From Gottfriedia sp049568075 (GTDB lineage: Bacteria; Bacillota; Bacilli; Bacillales; Bacillaceae_G), in assembly GCA_049568075.1 (NCBI GenBank), contig CP144911.1: a stretch of 64,000 nt of DNA. One strand, written 5' to 3'. Of the stretch, positions 57,821 to 64,000 are shown piece by piece (position 1 is the stretch's first letter; each line of letters begins with the position of its first letter). The translations under genes were made by a program, and so were the position numbers. Below the pieces are notes generated by a model. The model was not told where the DNA came from. It was given only the letters and a program-made list of their open reading frames with translations, and did not search any database.

Positions 57821-58891
57821 ATGATAACAACTTCCGCTTTATATAAAGAAGCATTTTCCTTTATATCACAATGCTATAAGGAACTCGATAAATCCGAACA
57901 AATAGAAAAACGATTAAAAAGTATCGAAGCTGAAATTCGTGATACTGGTGTCTACACTCATACTTATGAGGAACTAGAGCACGGTGCAAAAATGGCGTGG
58001 CGCAATAGTAACCGCTGTATCGGTAGACTTTTTTGGGATAAGCTTCATGTTTTAGATGCTCGCCATATTAACGATGATAAAAGTATAGAGCACGAAATAT
58101 TGCATCATATAAGCTATGCTACAAATTCAGGTAAGATTCTACCTACAATTACAATTTTCAAACCAAATCTAGGAACAAATAATACTCTTAAAATCCATAA
58201 TCACCAGTTGATCCGATATGCTGGCTACGAAACAGAAAATGGAATAATTGGAGACCCAAAATCGATTGAGTTTACAAAGGAATGTGAGAATCTTGGTTGG
58301 AAAGGAAATGGTACTAATTTCGATATTTTGCCCATTGTTTATTCTTTAGACAATCATGAACCAAATTATTTTACGATCCCTAATAAAATCGTACTCGAAG
58401 TACCGATCGAGCATCCTGATTATGACTTTTCCCCTCTAAATACTAAATGGTATGCTGTTCCGATGATATCAGATATGACTCTAGAGATTGGTGGTATATC
58501 TTATAGTGCTGCCCCATTTAATGGATGGTATATGGGAACTGAAATCGGTGCTCGAAATTTTGCTGATGAATTTCGTTTCAATCTGTTGCCTAAAGTAGCA
58601 AAAATTATCGGTCAAGATACGAAAAGAAACAGTACACTTTGGAAAGATCGTGCGCTAGTTGAATTAAATATTGCCGTTTTATATTCATATAAAAAAAATG
58701 GTGTTAGTATTGTTGATCACCATTCTGCCGCACAGCAATTTCTTCAATTTGAAAAACAAGAAGAATCATGTGGCCGAGAGTTAACAGGTAATTGGAAGTG
58801 GCTAATTCCGCCTATGTCACCTGCTACAACTCATGTCTTTCATAAACGATACGATGATACAACGCTTAAGCCAAATTTCTTTCCAAGATAA
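57821..58891 (+). CDS. nos: Nitric oxide synthase oxygenase
   Basis: The 356-residue protein is a stand-alone bacterial NOS oxygenase with no reductase domain. The haem thiolate ligand is Cys66 in WRNSNRCIGR, at the same number as in Bacillus subtilis NOS. The substrate-binding Glu is 241 in GWYMGTEIGAR, and PFNGWYMG and the C-terminal WKWLIPPMSPATTHVFH are conserved. It oxidises L-arginine to citrulline and NO using cellular flavodoxin reductases; in Bacillus NO protects against oxidative stress and antibiotics. It is monocistronic, with its own terminator. Confidence 0.97.
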   Translation: MITTSALYKEAFSFISQCYKELDKSEQIEKRLKSIEAEIRDTGVYTHTYEELEHGAKMAWRNSNRCIGRLFWDKLHVLDARHINDDKSIEHEILHHISYATNSGKILPTITIFKPNLGTNNTLKIHNHQLIRYAGYETENGIIGDPKSIEFTKECENLGWKGNGTNFDILPIVYSLDNHEPNYFTIPNKIVLEVPIEHPDYDFSPLNTKWYAVPMISDMTLEIGGISYSAAPFNGWYMGTEIGARNFADEFRFNLLPKVAKIIGQDTKRNSTLWKDRALVELNIAVLYSYKKNGVSIVDHHSAAQQFLQFEKQEESCGRELTGNWKWLIPPMSPATTHVFHKRYDDTTLKPNFFPR

Positions 58892-58908
58892 TCATTGTAA
58901 ATAGTTAT

Positions 58909-58957
58909 AACCTTAATGAACTGACACATTTGTAGTTAATTCATTAAGGTTTTTTCT
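58909..58957 (+). terminator. Terminator of nos
   Basis: AACCTTAATGAA (58909-58920) pairs with TTCATTAAGGTT (58940-58951), followed by TTTTTC. Confidence 0.92.
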
Positions 58958-59019
58958 ATTATTTGATACAATATTAAGTATCAACATAATCTTCTAAAAA
59001 TTATTAAAGGAGTAATTCA

Positions 59020-59841
59020 ATGATTTTATTTCAAAATGACAATATTACAGTATTTCAAAGTGCATTATTTCAAACAAACTCAACCGTTGTAGCAACCGAC
59101 GATTGTATCATTATTGTCGATCCCACTTGGTTACCTCATGAAATAAATGAGATAAAGGAATTTGTTGAATCAATTAAAAATGAACGACCAATTTATTTAT
59201 ACTTTACACATGGAGATTTTGATCACATTATAGGTTATTATGCATTTCCTAATGCTAAGACTATTGGAAGCGAAAATTTACATAACCATCCTGAAAAAGA
59301 TATTAAACTTTCAAAAATCCGTCAATTTTACAATGATAATTATATTAATCATGCCCGACCAATACAATTTCCAAAAATTGATTTAATGATTAGTGAAGAT
59401 GGTCAGGAAATTAAAATCGGACAGACAACATTAAGATTTTATCATTCTCCTGGACATACGAAAGATGGTTTATTTCTTTATATTGAAAATTTAGGAATAT
59501 GGGTTACAGGTGATTATTTATCTGATTTTGAACTGCCGATTGTATTTGATAGTGTAAAAAGCTATTACAATACTTTAGATAAGGCAGAAGAACTAATTAA
59601 TAAGTTTGAATTATCATTGTTAGTTCCAGGCCACGGTCAAGTTTCATCAAATAAAGAAGAGATTGCTACTCGAATTGAGCTAGGTAGAAGTTACTTAAAA
59701 AGACTTCAAAAAGCTATACAGAATAATAATGAGGCAGAAATAAATTCATTAGAAAAAGAGTTTTCATTTCCTTCTGGTTTCACAAAATATTGTCATGAAT
59801 CAAACGTTAATAACATGAAAAAAGAATTTAGTTTCGTTTAA
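59020..59841 (+). CDS. MBL-fold metallohydrolase
   Basis: The 273-residue protein begins at ATG behind AAAGGAG. The metallo-beta-lactamase motif reads THGDFDH (family H-x-H-x-D-H varied to H-x-D-x-D-H), followed by FYHSPGHTKDGL, TGDYLSD and LVPGHGQV, all in the right order. It is a soluble hydrolase, perhaps a glyoxalase II-like or thioesterase-type enzyme; the altered first His of the motif makes the metal content uncertain. It follows nos but behind a terminator. Confidence 0.9.
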   Translation: MILFQNDNITVFQSALFQTNSTVVATDDCIIIVDPTWLPHEINEIKEFVESIKNERPIYLYFTHGDFDHIIGYYAFPNAKTIGSENLHNHPEKDIKLSKIRQFYNDNYINHARPIQFPKIDLMISEDGQEIKIGQTTLRFYHSPGHTKDGLFLYIENLGIWVTGDYLSDFELPIVFDSVKSYYNTLDKAEELINKFELSLLVPGHGQVSSNKEEIATRIELGRSYLKRLQKAIQNNNEAEINSLEKEFSFPSGFTKYCHESNVNNMKKEFSFV

Positions 59842-59861
59842 GAAATCTATTCAAATAAAGA

Positions 59862-59975
59862 AAACTTGCCGATTAGCAAGCCTTAAGGCGAAGACAGAGG
59901 TTTAGTTGCACTTATACTTTATTCCTAAAATTGGATACCACGTCGAGTTAACTTTCTCGTTGCCAATTTATACTT
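59862..59975. repeat. Possible small structured extragenic element
   Basis: CTTGC/GCAAG (59865-59880) and the palindrome GCCTTAAGGC (59880-59889) are followed by TTGCAC and two direct copies of TTATACTTTA (about 59912 and 59969). The stretch is less AT-rich than its surroundings and non-coding. It looks like an extragenic repeat, but there is only one copy in this window. Confidence 0.35.
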
Positions 59976-59982
59976 TAAAGTG

Positions 59983-60016
59983 AAAAAAAATCCTTAACAA
60001 ATGTTAAGGATTTTTT
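59983..60016 (-). terminator. Terminator of infC-rpmI-rplT
   Basis: AAAATCCTTAAC (59987-59998) pairs with GTTAAGGATTTT (60003-60014), with a T run on the minus strand. Confidence 0.93.
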
Positions 60017-60023
60017 AAACGAA

Positions 60024-60380
60024 TTATTTTAAGTTAGCTTTTGCAGCGTTTGCTAATTCAGCAAATGCTTTTTCGTCAGCAACAGCTAGGTCAGCTAACA
60101 TTTTACGGTTAACTTCGATACCTGCTAATTTTAATCCGTGCATTAAACGGCTGTAAGAAAGTCCGTTCATACGAGCAGCCGCGTTGATACGAGTGATCCA
60201 TAATTTACGGAAATCACGTTTCTTTTGACGACGGTCACGGTAAGCATACATTAATGATTTCATAACTTGTTGGTTTGCAACTTTGAATAATGTATGTTTA
60301 GAACCGTAATAACCTTTTGCTAATTTAATAACCTTTTTACGACGAGCGCGTGTAACTGTACCGCCTTTAACTCTTGGCAT
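60024..60380 (-). CDS. rplT: 50S ribosomal protein L20
   Basis: The 118-residue basic protein has the L20 signatures RVKGGTVTRARRKKVIKLAKGYYGSKHTLF (in part), RDRRQKKRDFRKLWI and INAAARMNGLSYSRLMHGL. It binds 23S rRNA early in 50S assembly and, in Bacillus, represses its own operon by binding the infC leader. It is the last gene of infC-rpmI-rplT and is followed by a strong terminator. Confidence 0.99.
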   Translation of the reverse strand: MPRVKGGTVTRARRKKVIKLAKGYYGSKHTLFKVANQQVMKSLMYAYRDRRQKKRDFRKLWITRINAAARMNGLSYSRLMHGLKLAGIEVNRKMLADLAVADEKAFAELANAAKANLK

Positions 60381-60422
60381 ATTGTTTCCCTCCTAGATAT
60401 CTATCTAATACGTTTATCGTTC

Positions 60423-60623
60423 TTATTTCATGTTTGTAAGCATAAAGCGGATACGTTTGAAATCGCCTTTGCTTACTAATGAAGCTTTACGTAATTTACG
60501 TTTTGCTTTTGTAGATTTGTTAGCGAATAAGTGGCTTGTGTATGCACGACCACGTTTTAATTTACCTGATCCAGTCTTTTTAAAACGTTTTGCTGAACCA
60601 CGGTGAGTTTTCATTTTAGGCAT
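60423..60623 (-). CDS. rpmI: 50S ribosomal protein L35
   Basis: The start is ATG 60623 (MPKMKTHRGSAKRFK), the invariant family start, with GAGGAGGA upstream; an earlier in-frame start is rejected. The 66-residue basic protein ends FKRIRFMLTNMK and has the usual GSGKLKRGRAYTSHLFANKSTKAKR core. It is a structural protein of the 50S subunit, in the conserved infC-rpmI-rplT operon, 23 bp after infC. Confidence 0.98.
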   Translation of the reverse strand: MPKMKTHRGSAKRFKKTGSGKLKRGRAYTSHLFANKSTKAKRKLRKASLVSKGDFKRIRFMLTNMK

Positions 60624-60646
60624 ATCGTGTTTCCTCCTCAAATAAA

Positions 60647-61162
60647 TTACTTTTCGTTTTTAGGTGCTAAGACTAAGAACATACTACGACCGTCCATTTT
60701 TGGATGTGACTCAACAGTTGCAACTTCTGCACAAGCAGTTGAGAAACGATCAAGTACTCGTTGTCCAATTTCCTTATGCGTAATAGCGCGTCCTTTGAAT
60801 CGAATAGACGCTTTAACTTTATCGCCTTTTTCTAAGAACTTAATTGCATTACGAAGCTTTGTGTTAAAGTCATGTTCATCAATTGTAGGACTTAAACGAA
60901 CTTCTTTCATGCTAATAATTTTTTGGTTTTTACGGCTCTCTTTGTCTTTCTTTTGTTGCTCGAAACGGAATTTTCCGTAGTCCATAATTCGACATACAGG
61001 TGGTTTTGCCGTTGGTGCTACCATCACTAGATCAAGATTAACATTCGAAGCTAACTCAAGAGCCTCTTGTTTTGTCTTGATTCCAAGTTGATCTCCGTTA
61101 GGACCAATTAATCGAACTTCACGAGCACGAATTCCATCGTTTACCATCATGTCTTTGCTAAT
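60647..61162 (-). CDS. infC: Translation initiation factor IF-3, ATT start
   Basis: The start is set at ATT (61160-61162), eight bases after GGAGGT, giving MSKDMMVNDGIRAREVRLI and 171 residues. The rare ATT start of infC is a known autoregulatory device, since IF-3 itself discriminates against non-canonical starts. The N-terminal domain (to about 80, KPPVCRIMDYGKFRFEQQ) and C-terminal ribosome-binding domain (KEVRLSPTIDEHDF onward) are complete. The operon is preceded by an L20-type leader. Confidence 0.97.
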   Translation of the reverse strand: MSKDMMVNDGIRAREVRLIGPNGDQLGIKTKQEALELASNVNLDLVMVAPTAKPPVCRIMDYGKFRFEQQKKDKESRKNQKIISMKEVRLSPTIDEHDFNTKLRNAIKFLEKGDKVKASIRFKGRAITHKEIGQRVLDRFSTACAEVATVESHPKMDGRSMFLVLAPKNEK

Positions 61163-61440
61163 AGTAAAACACCTCCAAGGTATTGTAAGAATGATCTTAA
61201 TTTGTATCGTTGAAGCAATCATAACCCAACAAAAAAGTGTGGGTATATAAATACACCCACACTGACAGTATCAAAGTAATAAATGATTCTGTTACCTGAT
61301 AACAGCCTTGTAGCGTCATCCAGGTGAGAAGCGGGTGCTTCTTCTTCAACAAATAAGTATTCTTTTCTTTCGTTACTATAACATAGCGACATGATGTTGT
61401 CAATATTCGTATGCTTTGTTCGCAACGAAATTTATTATAT
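61163..61440 (-). promoter_or_regulatory. L20-type autoregulatory leader of infC-rpmI-rplT
   Basis: The 5' leader of about 280 bases carries stems resembling the Bacillus L20 leader, including GTTACCTGATAACAG-like and CATCCAGGTGAGAAGCGGGTG segments. It ends in an intrinsic terminator with arms AGTGTGGGT-TAT / ATA-ACCCACACT and TTTTTT (61231-61263, minus strand), about 70 bases before infC. L20 binding is expected to favour termination. Confidence 0.8.
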
Positions 61441-61484
61441 CAAAGAAACTTATTTATGACAATGCTTTTTTAAATTATAAAATT

Positions 61485-62318
61485 TCATTTCAATTTTTCC
61501 TGTGAAAACTCTTGTAATGTATGTATTAGGACTCGTTCTTGAAAGATATTTTGAAGTGTAATGATTAATGAAATATCGACTGATGAAGTGTATAAATGAA
61601 TTCTTTTAGGTGCAATTGCCGTTAAGGGCAAAATTAATTCGTTATCAATATACTCTCTATTTTCCACTTGTTTTCCATATTCTTTTAGTACATCTTTAGT
61701 AAGTGGTAAAAATAGATGATCATATACGCTAAATTTTCCGTCAAACACTATATGCACTTGAGGAATAAGCGCATCCGTTTTAAGTACCTGCTGTCTTAGA
61801 TTCTCAATAAGATTCTGGTATTCGTTTTCTAATTTGTACTCATCTATTGCAATTTCACAAACATAAGCTAACTGCTTATAATATTCCTTCAAACGAAATG
61901 TAATAAAAGAATCTAAGCTAAAATTTACTCCATCTTTTAAGTACTCAGAAAGTGCATATGAAACTAAATTCTTACTTCGTCTAATTTTTTTCTGGTTTGG
62001 TATGCTTCTTCTAGTTCCTCTTAATAATGATTGTGCGATCGGTATGATTTGACTTTGCTCGTCTTCCTCATAGAAAAAAGATGTATGTAAAATGGATTGA
62101 ATCCACTTATCTTCTTTTTGAAGTAAAATAAATTGTACTAGTGTCGGAACTAAAATACTTTTTATTAAATCTTCAGTGTTTTGAGGAAATGTGATTAAAA
62201 TTGTATTGATTTTGTGTCTTCTTAAAATGTATGGTCTCGATTGCTTTTTTAAGCGTTTTTGTAATCGTTCGTAGACATAAGCTGCGTCAATGGGTTCATT
62301 GAAAAAAATTTCAATCAC
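61485..62318 (-). CDS. ytxC: YtxC-like putative sporulation protein
   Basis: The 277-residue protein starts at GTG after GGGGGG. It has no membrane segment and matches the YtxC family: N-terminal IEIFFNEPIDAAYVYERL, middle FSLDSFITFRLKEYYKQLAYVCEIAIDEY and acidic/hydrophobic C-terminus (SSVDISLIITLQNIFQERV). In Bacillus the gene follows dnaI and is annotated as a sporulation protein of unknown mechanism. Here infC follows directly, without thrS. Confidence 0.9.
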   Translation of the reverse strand: MIEIFFNEPIDAAYVYERLQKRLKKQSRPYILRRHKINTILITFPQNTEDLIKSILVPTLVQFILLQKEDKWIQSILHTSFFYEEDEQSQIIPIAQSLLRGTRRSIPNQKKIRRSKNLVSYALSEYLKDGVNFSLDSFITFRLKEYYKQLAYVCEIAIDEYKLENEYQNLIENLRQQVLKTDALIPQVHIVFDGKFSVYDHLFLPLTKDVLKEYGKQVENREYIDNELILPLTAIAPKRIHLYTSSVDISLIITLQNIFQERVLIHTLQEFSQEKLK

Positions 62319-62370
62319 CCTGTTCCCCCCTTTCTAGCACCACCTAGTCCTATATATATTAAAGAAATAA

Positions 62371-62425
62371 TTAAAAAATGACGCAAAATCACTTAGTAAT
62401 TTGTGATTTTACGCCATTTTTTGAT
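62371..62425 (-). terminator. Terminator between dnaI and ytxC
   Basis: AAAATCAC/GTGATTTT with GACGC/ACGCC-type outer pairing (62379-62417) is followed by CATTTTTTAATT on the minus strand. Confidence 0.8.
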
Positions 62426-62429
62426 TTTT

Positions 62430-63365
62430 TTATGAATGTCTTAAATTTGAACCAGAAATTTTAACTGGTTTGGCTAAAAACTTAACACGATCTACAATAC
62501 GTGCTGCTTTAACCCTTTCTTCTTCTCCACGTTGAGAATATGTTAAGTGATGCTCTAATTGATTTAAATCAGCATTAGATGTAAAGAAGGTAGGCAATTT
62601 TTCTAGCATGCGGTATTGCAGAATTGTACCTAATATTTCATCTCTTGCCCAACTAGACATTTGCTCTGCGCCAATATCATCTAACATAAGAACTTCCACT
62701 TTTTTTACAGCTTCAATTTTTTCCTCTAATGTGCCATCACTAATAGAGCTTTTTAGTTCTCGTAAAAATTCAGGTAAATATACGAGCATTGAAGTTATTT
62801 CTTCCTCTGCTAGTTCATTTGCTATAGCACCAAGAATAAACGTTTTTCCAACCCCAAACGGACCATGTAAATATAAACCTTGAGCCATTTTTCCTTTTTC
62901 ATAATTCATAATAAACTGTCTAGCAGCAGAAATTGCTTCAAAACGGCCAGGGTCTTCTAAAGACAAGTTTGACATAGAAGCTTGAAGAACATCCTTTGGT
63001 AAGTACATGCATTTTATCAATGACTCATGTTTTTTGCGTTTATCGTTTTTCACACCATTTGGACAACGATCATATTGAACATCAATTCGTTTTCCTTGAA
63101 TAATCAAATGAGGATGATAACCATGCACCATATTTTTACACTCATTAAAAGATGGGCAATCTTCACAATTTACACTTTGTCCAATGTACTCATATAGCTT
63201 AACTAGGCTACTATCAATCATTTGATCTGTAATTTCATTTTTATGCTCAGCTAAAAATGAAATTATTTTTGGGTGACTACGGACTTCTTGTCGCATTTTT
63301 TGAAATGTGTCCTGGAATTGTTTATTTTTCATTAATGCACTAAATGCGTTTTGAATAGGTTCCAT
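62430..63365 (-). CDS. dnaI: Primosomal protein DnaI (helicase loader)
   Basis: The 311-residue loader has an N-terminal helicase-binding domain with a zinc site (Cys67, Cys70, Cys76, a His near 81-84 and Cys101). A AAA+ domain follows, with Walker A GPFGVGKT (168-175) and Walker B EVLMLDDIGAEQMSSW, and sensor and arginine-finger regions to the end. It loads the DnaC replicative helicase at oriC and restart sites with DnaB and DnaD. It lies 14 bp after dnaB. Confidence 0.97.
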   Translation of the reverse strand: MEPIQNAFSALMKNKQFQDTFQKMRQEVRSHPKIISFLAEHKNEITDQMIDSSLVKLYEYIGQSVNCEDCPSFNECKNMVHGYHPHLIIQGKRIDVQYDRCPNGVKNDKRKKHESLIKCMYLPKDVLQASMSNLSLEDPGRFEAISAARQFIMNYEKGKMAQGLYLHGPFGVGKTFILGAIANELAEEEITSMLVYLPEFLRELKSSISDGTLEEKIEAVKKVEVLMLDDIGAEQMSSWARDEILGTILQYRMLEKLPTFFTSNADLNQLEHHLTYSQRGEEERVKAARIVDRVKFLAKPVKISGSNLRHS

Positions 63366-63379
63366 TAGCGTCCTCCCAT

Positions 63380-64000
63380 TTAACGTTTCTTTTTATTTTT
63401 AAACATTTCTAGTTCTTTTTCTAATCGTTTTCGTTCTTCATCTATCGAAGAATCATTTTGGTTATTGATTGTTACCGGTGCAGTCTGTGAATCATTCGAC
63501 TCACTCGATTGAAGCCAGTCAGGTACAATCTCAGTTCGAATTGATTTATTTCGTCTATTACTTGAGCGAGTTTTAGCAGCAGTTGCACTCTGTTTAGTTT
63601 CTTCAAACTCTTTACGGGCAAGATCCATAGCCTGTTTAACGGTTGTTACTCCTTTTCTCGCCCAATGACTTGCTATCTTAATTACGTAATTTCTAGAAAG
63701 CTTTTTATCTAAACGAATCATGACATAGTCAATTAACACATTTGCGACTCCAGGTAGAAGCTTTTGATCAATCATAATCTCTTCAATAATTTTCAAATCA
63801 GCTTCACTTGGTTCAGCTCCACCCGATATCTCCTTAAGATACCTGCGAGGAGAAATTGTTTCGAAGCAATGAATTAATTTTTCTTCTTGGGTTGATGGTT
63901 GCTCATTGCCCATTTGTCTATGCTGAATGGGTTGAACCTTTTCCACAATCGTAGGCAGAGCTTCATGATGTTGGAATTGATACCAGTCTCTTGCTTCAAG
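63380..64000 (-). CDS. dnaB: DnaB, replication initiation and membrane attachment protein, 3' part
   Basis: The frame stays open to the window edge, so only the C-terminal 206 residues are present; an internal GTG at 63946 is not the start. Visible is the second DDBH2-like domain of DnaB/DnaD proteins, with LPGVANVLIDYVMIRLDKKLSRNYVIKIASHWARKGV and TVKQAMDLARKE, followed by a basic, low-complexity linker and a Lys-rich end. DnaB of Gram-positives recruits DnaI and the helicase at initiation and is unrelated to E. coli DnaB. dnaI follows in the same operon. Confidence 0.95.
   Translation of the reverse strand, partial: LEARDWYQFQHHEALPTIVEKVQPIQHRQMGNEQPSTQEEKLIHCFETISPRRYLKEISGGAEPSEADLKIIEEIMIDQKLLPGVANVLIDYVMIRLDKKLSRNYVIKIASHWARKGVTTVKQAMDLARKEFEETKQSATAAKTRSSNRRNKSIRTEIVPDWLQSSESNDSQTAPVTINNQNDSSIDEERKRLEKELEMFKNKKKR

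Noticed and set aside
61197..61425. Two short minus-strand frames upstream of infC
   Set aside because: They lie in the structured L20-type leader and lack ribosome sites.

Overview
The window is about 64 kb of low-GC DNA from an endospore-forming member of the Bacillaceae. The evidence is a small acid-soluble spore protein gene (sspI), exosporium-type collagen-like proteins, YtxC, FadR and T-box regulation, strong AGGAGG ribosome binding sites, many TTG/GTG starts, and a gene order close to the Bacillus dnaB-to-trxA chromosomal segment. The species cannot be named from the sequence alone. No tRNA, rRNA, IS transposase, prophage or CRISPR array was seen.

Layout. 0-7 kb: marR plus an MFS drug-efflux gene, trxA, a GNAT acetyltransferase, an fbpB-like Fur-linked small basic protein, a large secreted subtilase and a His-rich small protein. 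7-13 kb: fatty-acid degradation (etfA, etfB, fadB, fadR, then lcfA), with a perfect FadR operator at the fadR promoter. 13-18 kb: an RmlD-like reductase, D-amino-acid aminotransferase, an SGNH hydrolase and a NatAB-like exporter. 18-21 kb: an operon of two tandem lipoproteins ending in a GFG/SGGFGG tail, a glutathionylspermidine-synthase-like ATP-grasp ligase and a DUF350 membrane protein. 22-29 kb: hydrolase, mutS2, polX, cvpA, zapA and rnhC. 29-35 kb: small membrane or PH-domain proteins, a YfmM-type ABC-F protein, a secreted GDSL esterase and a Fur-controlled nitroreductase.

35-48 kb is a surface-glycosylation region. It carries a nucleotide-sugar dehydratase/reductase/glycosyltransferase operon, argS with an arginine T-box, two TPR-glycosyltransferase paralogs (one has lost its DxD), a glycosyltransferase-methyltransferase fusion, and two collagen-like proteins with BclA/BclB-type C-terminal domains. 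This set is consistent with building and glycosylating the hair-like filaments of an exosporium. 48-64 kb returns to the conserved core: pheT and pheS with a Phe T-box, ysgA, sspI, an osmoprotectant ABC transporter with a fused permease-binding protein, an M42 peptidase, nitric oxide synthase, an MBL hydrolase, rplT, rpmI and infC with an L20-type leader and ATT start, ytxC, dnaI and the 3' part of dnaB. thrS, usually between ytxC and infC, is absent there.

The two most interesting items are the lipoprotein/ATP-grasp/DUF350 operon, where the ligase may act on the glycine C-termini of the lipoproteins, and the collagen/glycosyltransferase island. Repeats include a 128-bp GC-rich element and its 32-bp deletion derivative, a 52-bp tandem repeat with diverged inverted copies 25 kb away, and a 168-bp exact internal duplication in a collagen gene.
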